A stretch of 58,058 bases of DNA from the NCBI RefSeq assembly GCF_028710545.1, contig NZ_JAQTTX010000014.1:1-58058 (forward strand). The letters are read 5' to 3'. A model generated the notes under the pieces. That model saw nothing but the letters and a program-made list of their open reading frames with translations. It was not told the origin of the DNA and ran no database searches. Every line of letters begins with the position of its first letter. Within the stretch, counting starts at the first letter, position 1. The translations under genes were made by a program, and so were the position numbers. Of the stretch, positions 54,599 through 58,058 are shown one piece after another. This DNA is from Halothiobacillus sp. Its GTDB lineage: Bacteria; Pseudomonadota; Gammaproteobacteria; Halothiobacillales; Halothiobacillaceae.

Positions 54599-54599
<1 letters not shown>

Positions 54600-54648
54600 T
54601 TTTTGTTTTTTGTTTCGTTTTTTAACTGTTCGACTGAGGAGAATGTAA
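54599..54648 (+). promoter_or_regulatory. T-rich translational enhancer-like leader of atpE
   Basis: A 24-base tract almost entirely of T, with a few G and C (about 54600-54623), precedes a strong ribosome site, GAGGAGA (54636-54642), seven bases from the atpE start. E. coli atpE has a comparable U-rich stretch upstream of its ribosome site that raises translation to the level needed for the multi-copy c-ring. The same function is inferred here. Confidence 0.6.
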
Positions 54649-54936
54649 ATGACCCCTGATATGCTCGCGACAATTTATGCCTACACAGCAGTAGGCGTTG
54701 GTGTGATTCTGGCTGCGGCCGGTTTGGGATCTGCCATTGGCTGGGGCTTGATCTGCTCCAAAACGCTGGAAGGCATCGCACGTCAGCCTGAAATGCGTCC
54801 TCAATTGATGACAAACATGTTCATCTTCGCGGGCCTGATGGAATCATTCCCATTCATCATTCTGGCCTTCGCCATGTGGTTCCTGTTCGCCAACCCGTTC
54901 GTTGGTGCACTGAAATCTGCGATTGGTGCAATGTAA
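54649..54936 (+). CDS. atpE: ATP synthase F0 subunit c
   Basis: A 95-residue hairpin protein with two helices and a polar loop (ARQPEMRPQ). The ion-binding carboxylate is E65 in [10 protein letters not shown], a glutamate followed by serine, instead of the aspartate of E. coli. The full sodium-binding signature of Na-type rings is not present (position 32 is tryptophan, not glutamine), so proton use is more likely. It is longer than E. coli AtpE (79 residues) at the N-terminus and C-terminus. The leader favours strong translation. Confidence 0.96.
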   Translation: MTPDMLATIYAYTAVGVGVILAAAGLGSAIGWGLICSKTLEGIARQPEMRPQLMTNMFIFAGLMESFPFIILAFAMWFLFANPFVGALKSAIGAM

Positions 54937-54958
54937 TTCGTCCGGGCCGGATCCACAT

Positions 54959-54978
54959 GGCCGGGGCTTGCCCTGGCC
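54959..54978 (+). promoter_or_regulatory. Stable hairpin between atpE and atpF
   Basis: GGCCGGGG and CCCTGGCC pair (one G-T) around a CTTG tetraloop, a known extra-stable loop. No T-run follows, so it is not a terminator. It lies 22 bases after the atpE stop, where a transcript-protecting or processing hairpin would help keep atpE mRNA in excess. The rest of the 91-base gap holds only the atpF ribosome site (GAGG). Confidence 0.55.
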
Positions 54979-55027
54979 GTTCGGCTGAGGGCCCAACCCA
55001 TGAAACTGCAACAATCGAGGTTATGCT

Positions 55028-55498
55028 GTGAACATTAATATCACACTGGTTGCTCAAATTATCGCCTTCGTGGTGCTGGTTTGGCTGGTCAGCAAATACC
55101 TCTGGACGCCGCTTTCCGCATTGATGGAAGCGCGTCGCCAGAAGATTGCCGACGGTCTTTCCGCCTCCGAGCGTGGCAAGCATGAGCTCAAGCTCGCGCA
55201 AGAGCGTTCGGCCGAAATGCTGCGCGAAACGAAGGAAAAAGCGAACGATATCGTGGCTCAAGCCAATTCGCGCGCCAATCAGATTCTTGAAGATGCCCGT
55301 GTCAATGCGAAAGCAGAAGCAGAGCGCATCGTGGCTCAGGCATCGGCTGAGATCGATCGCGAAGTAAATCGCGCCAAAGAGGCCCTGCGTACTCAGGTAT
55401 CTGCAATTGCAGTTACCGGTGCCGAACGCATTCTGAAGCGTGAAGTGACAAACAAGGATCACGAAGCGGCTCTGGCTGATCTGATTGCGCACATTTAA
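55028..55498 (+). CDS. atpF: ATP synthase F0 subunit b
   Basis: A 156-residue protein. An N-terminal membrane helix (5-25, [17 protein letters not shown]) is followed by a long charged coiled coil (about 35-130) rich in A, E, K and R. As a dimer it forms the peripheral stalk joining subunit a to the F1 head. Start GTG at 55028. atpH follows 18 bases on. Confidence 0.95.
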   Translation: MNINITLVAQIIAFVVLVWLVSKYLWTPLSALMEARRQKIADGLSASERGKHELKLAQERSAEMLRETKEKANDIVAQANSRANQILEDARVNAKAEAERIVAQASAEIDREVNRAKEALRTQVSAIAVTGAERILKREVTNKDHEAALADLIAHI

Positions 55499-55516
55499 GG
55501 ATATAGAGGTAATCGT

Positions 55517-56053
55517 ATGTCCGAAAATATCCAAGTGGCACAATCCTACGCCAAGGCCATTCATGAGCTTTGCTCGACACCCGCTGTAGCGGATGTCTGG
55601 TCCAAAAATCTCGCGTTCCTGGCGCAAGTCGTTCAGAACCCGGATATGGATCGGTTTCTTGCGGACATTTCCCGTCCTTCCGAAGAGCGTACCCGGGGTT
55701 TTCTGGCCGTGGTTTCCAGCGAGCTGGATCCGCAGGCCATCAACCTCGTGCGTTTGTTGGGCGAAAATGGTCGGCTGGCGATCCTACCGGAGATCGCAGA
55801 TCAGTTTGAGCTGCTGCGTGCACAGGCTGAGCAGCGGATGACGGCAACCGTCGTATCTGCTTATCCCCTGACTGAAAGCGAAATCAACAACATTAAATCG
55901 GCGCTCAACAAGCGATTGAATCGTACGATTGACCTGATTACCGAAACGGACGACTCGCTGATTGCGGGTGCGATTATTCGTGCGGGTGATTTGGTGATCG
56001 ACGGTTCCATGCGCGGCGGTATCCAAAAACTTGCCACTCAATTGAGCCGCTAA
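55517..56053 (+). CDS. atpH: ATP synthase F1 subunit delta
   Basis: A 178-residue delta subunit. The N-terminal helical domain (AQSYAKAIHELC) and the conserved C-terminal IDGSMRGGIQKLATQL are present. It links the peripheral stalk to the top of F1. It lies 18 bases after atpF and nine before atpA. Confidence 0.94.
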   Translation: MSENIQVAQSYAKAIHELCSTPAVADVWSKNLAFLAQVVQNPDMDRFLADISRPSEERTRGFLAVVSSELDPQAINLVRLLGENGRLAILPEIADQFELLRAQAEQRMTATVVSAYPLTESEINNIKSALNKRLNRTIDLITETDDSLIAGAIIRAGDLVIDGSMRGGIQKLATQLSR

Positions 56054-56062
56054 GGAGATCAT

Positions 56063-57601
56063 ATGATCAATCCCTCTGAAATTAGTAGTCTGATCAAGCA
56101 ACGCATTGAGAATTTTGATCAAAGTGCGGATGCGCAAACCGTAGGTACCATCGTTTCTGTCAGCGACGGTATTCTGCGAATTCACGGCCTTAACGACGTG
56201 ATGCTCGGTGAAATGGTCGAGTTGCCGGGCGGCGGCTTTGCCGTTGCGATGAACCTTGAGCGCGATTCTGTTGGCGCCATCGTTCTGGGTGGTTACGACC
56301 ACCTGCGTGAAGGCGATCAAGTCAAATGCACCCAACGCATTCTCGAAGTGCCGGTAGGTAAAGAACTGCTGGGCCGGGTGGTGAACACACTGGGTCAACC
56401 CATCGATGGCAAAGGCGATATCAACGCGAAGATGACTGCGCCCATAGAGAAAATCGCACCGGGCGTTATCGAGCGTCAAAGCGTTGACCAGCCGCTGCTG
56501 ACCGGTATCAAGGCGTTGGACGCCATGGTTCCAATCGGTCGCGGCCAGCGTGAGTTGATCATTGGCGACCGCCAGACCGGTAAGACTGCCGTGGCGATCG
56601 ACACCATCATCAACCAGAAAGGCAAGGGTGTCTTCTGCGTTTACGTGGCGATTGGCCAGAAAGCCTCTTCAATTGCGAACGTTGTGCGCAAGCTCGAAGA
56701 ATACGGCGCGCTGGAATACACCATCGTGGTAGCAGCAACCGCATCTGATCCTGCGGCCATGCAGTATCTGGCAGCCTATGCCGGTTGCACCATGGGCGAA
56801 TATTTCCGTGATCGCGGTATGGACTCACTGATCGTTTATGACGATCTGACCAAGCAAGCCTGGGCCTATCGTCAGATTTCCCTGCTGCTGCGTCGTCCAC
56901 CAGGACGTGAAGCCTATCCGGGTGACGTGTTCTATCTGCACTCCCGTCTGCTGGAGCGCGCATCTCGCGTCAATGCCGACTACGTGGCCGAGTTCACCAA
57001 GGGTGAAGTGACTGGACAAACCGGTTCATTGACCGCACTGCCGATCATCGAAACCCAGGGTGGTGACGTTTCCGCGTTCGTACCGACCAACGTGATCTCA
57101 ATCACTGATGGTCAGATCTTCCTGGAAACCGACCTGTTCAACTCCGGTATTCGTCCTGCAATCAATCCAGGTATTTCTGTATCGCGGGTTGGTGGTGCTG
57201 CGCAAACCAAGGCGATCAAGAAGCTGGCCGGTGGTATTCGTACCGACTTGGCGCAGTATCGTGAGTTGGCGGCGTTCTCACAGTTTGCATCCGATCTCGA
57301 CGAAGTAACCCGCAAGCAGCTCGAACGCGGCAAGCGCGTTACCGAGTTGATGAAGCAGAAGCAGTTCAAACCGTTGTCGGTTACTGAAATGTCTCTGTCT
57401 TTGACCGCGGCGAACGAAGGTTACCTGGACGATATCCCGGTCGATAAAATCAATGACTTCGAAACCGCCCTGCACGACTATGCGGCCACCAATGCCAAAG
57501 ATCTGGCCGAGAAAATTGGGGATATCGGTAATTTCAGTGATGAAATTGCGGCTCAATTGAAGCAAGTGATCGAAACCTTCAAGGCGAAGGGCGTTTATTA
57601 A
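56063..57601 (+). CDS. atpA: ATP synthase F1 subunit alpha
   Basis: A 512-residue subunit. The N-terminal barrel (to about 95) is followed by Walker A GDRQTGKT at 168-175, the arginine-finger region [11 protein letters not shown] near 370, and the C-terminal helical domain. It carries the non-catalytic nucleotide sites. AAGGAG precedes the start. It is complete and of normal length. Confidence 0.97.
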   Translation: MINPSEISSLIKQRIENFDQSADAQTVGTIVSVSDGILRIHGLNDVMLGEMVELPGGGFAVAMNLERDSVGAIVLGGYDHLREGDQVKCTQRILEVPVGKELLGRVVNTLGQPIDGKGDINAKMTAPIEKIAPGVIERQSVDQPLLTGIKALDAMVPIGRGQRELIIGDRQTGKTAVAIDTIINQKGKGVFCVYVAIGQKASSIANVVRKLEEYGALEYTIVVAATASDPAAMQYLAAYAGCTMGEYFRDRGMDSLIVYDDLTKQAWAYRQISLLLRRPPGREAYPGDVFYLHSRLLERASRVNADYVAEFTKGEVTGQTGSLTALPIIETQGGDVSAFVPTNVISITDGQIFLETDLFNSGIRPAINPGISVSRVGGAAQTKAIKKLAGGIRTDLAQYRELAAFSQFASDLDEVTRKQLERGKRVTELMKQKQFKPLSVTEMSLSLTAANEGYLDDIPVDKINDFETALHDYAATNAKDLAEKIGDIGNFSDEIAAQLKQVIETFKAKGVY

Positions 57602-57616
57602 TCAGGGGGCGATGTC

Positions 57617-58058
57617 ATGGCCGTAGGCAAAGAGATTCGCACCAAGATCAAGAGCGTGCAGAACACGCGCAAGATCACCAAGGCGATGGAAATGGTCGCC
57701 GCATCCAAAATGCGGCGCGCTCAGGAAGCGATGGAAGCAACCCGGCCTTATGCCGAGAAGTTTCTTGAAGTGGTGGGTCACATCACCAACGCGCATCCTG
57801 AGTACCGCCATCCACTGATGGTCGAGCGCGACGTGAAGCGAGTACTGATGATTGTCGTGACAACCGACCGTGGTCTGTGCGGTGGTCTGAACGTAAACTT
57901 GCTTAAACAGGTGCTCCTGAAAATCAACGAATACCAGAGCAATGGTATTGAAGTGGATGTCATTCCGGTTGGCACCAAAGGCCGAGCGTTCTTCAAGCGT
58001 TACGGCGGCAATGTGCGCGCTTCGGTTGTGCACATGGGCGACAAACCCAGCTATGCCA
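57617..58058 (+). CDS. atpG: ATP synthase F1 subunit gamma, cut by the window end
   Basis: The frame opens at ATG 57617 and stays open to the last base: 147 codons and one base. The product begins [17 protein letters not shown], then [17 protein letters not shown], the signature N-terminal helix of gamma, with [11 protein letters not shown] near residue 82. It forms the rotating shaft of F1. The rest of the gene lies outside the window. Confidence 0.95.
   Translation, partial: MAVGKEIRTKIKSVQNTRKITKAMEMVAASKMRRAQEAMEATRPYAEKFLEVVGHITNAHPEYRHPLMVERDVKRVLMIVVTTDRGLCGGLNVNLLKQVLLKINEYQSNGIEVDVIPVGTKGRAFFKRYGGNVRASVVHMGDKPSYA

Overview
The window is a continuous, tightly packed stretch of bacterial chromosome, moderately GC-rich, with about 60 supported protein genes, no RNA genes, no insertion sequence and no CRISPR array. 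Several gene sets point to Gammaproteobacteria: mnmG-rsmG-parA-parB followed by the atp operon, trxA-rho, secB-gpsA, and sdhCDAB with sdhE. The exact genus cannot be read from the sequence. The porin-glnK-amtB set and a persulfide-type ArsR/rhodanese cluster would fit a sulfur-oxidising lineage such as Halothiobacillaceae, but that is inference.

Region 1 (1-26 kb) is a polyamine and omega-amino-acid catabolic island. It starts with an MFS exporter. It then carries a class III aminotransferase facing an agmatinase, a PuuB oxidase, and a MocR-type regulator facing puuD-puuA-aminotransferase. A complete PotFGHI-type putrescine importer follows, then gabD-puuC-gabT and a second glutamine-synthetase-like gene. 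On the other strand are a FUSC-type membrane protein and an aminotransferase-mmsA pair, controlled presumably by the adjacent XRE-cupin regulator. Together these could import putrescine, or make it from agmatine. They could then convert it by the gamma-glutamyl route and/or direct transamination to GABA, succinate semialdehyde and succinate, and route beta-alanine to acetyl-CoA. Succinate feeds the succinate dehydrogenase operon next door (26.2-29.7 kb), which is preceded by a GntR regulator with a perfect 16-bp palindrome in front of it.

Region 2 (29.7-47.9 kb) is mostly housekeeping. It holds zapE; a nitrogen-control operon (TorF-like porin, glnK, amtB) with an NtrC-type site and a weak sigma-54 promoter; DJ-1, ctpA and envC; a persulfide/thiol cluster (BigR-like ArsR, DUF2892, rhodanese, glutaredoxin, thioredoxin 2); secB, gpsA, trmO, trmL and purD; an orphan lipoprotein; rho, trxA and oxyR; and a membrane-anchored cold-shock-domain protein.

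Region 3 (48.1-58.1 kb) is mnmG-rsmG-parA-parB followed by the atp operon, which runs off the window inside atpG. The most unusual feature lies in the intergenic gaps: two families of multi-hairpin repeats, with one member of each fused in front of the atp operon. Two 160-bp copies (48114-48273 and 52676-52835) differ at about ten positions by eye, and several differences keep base pairing intact. A second, more diverged family sits at 42274-42421 and 52836-52989. Their function is unknown.
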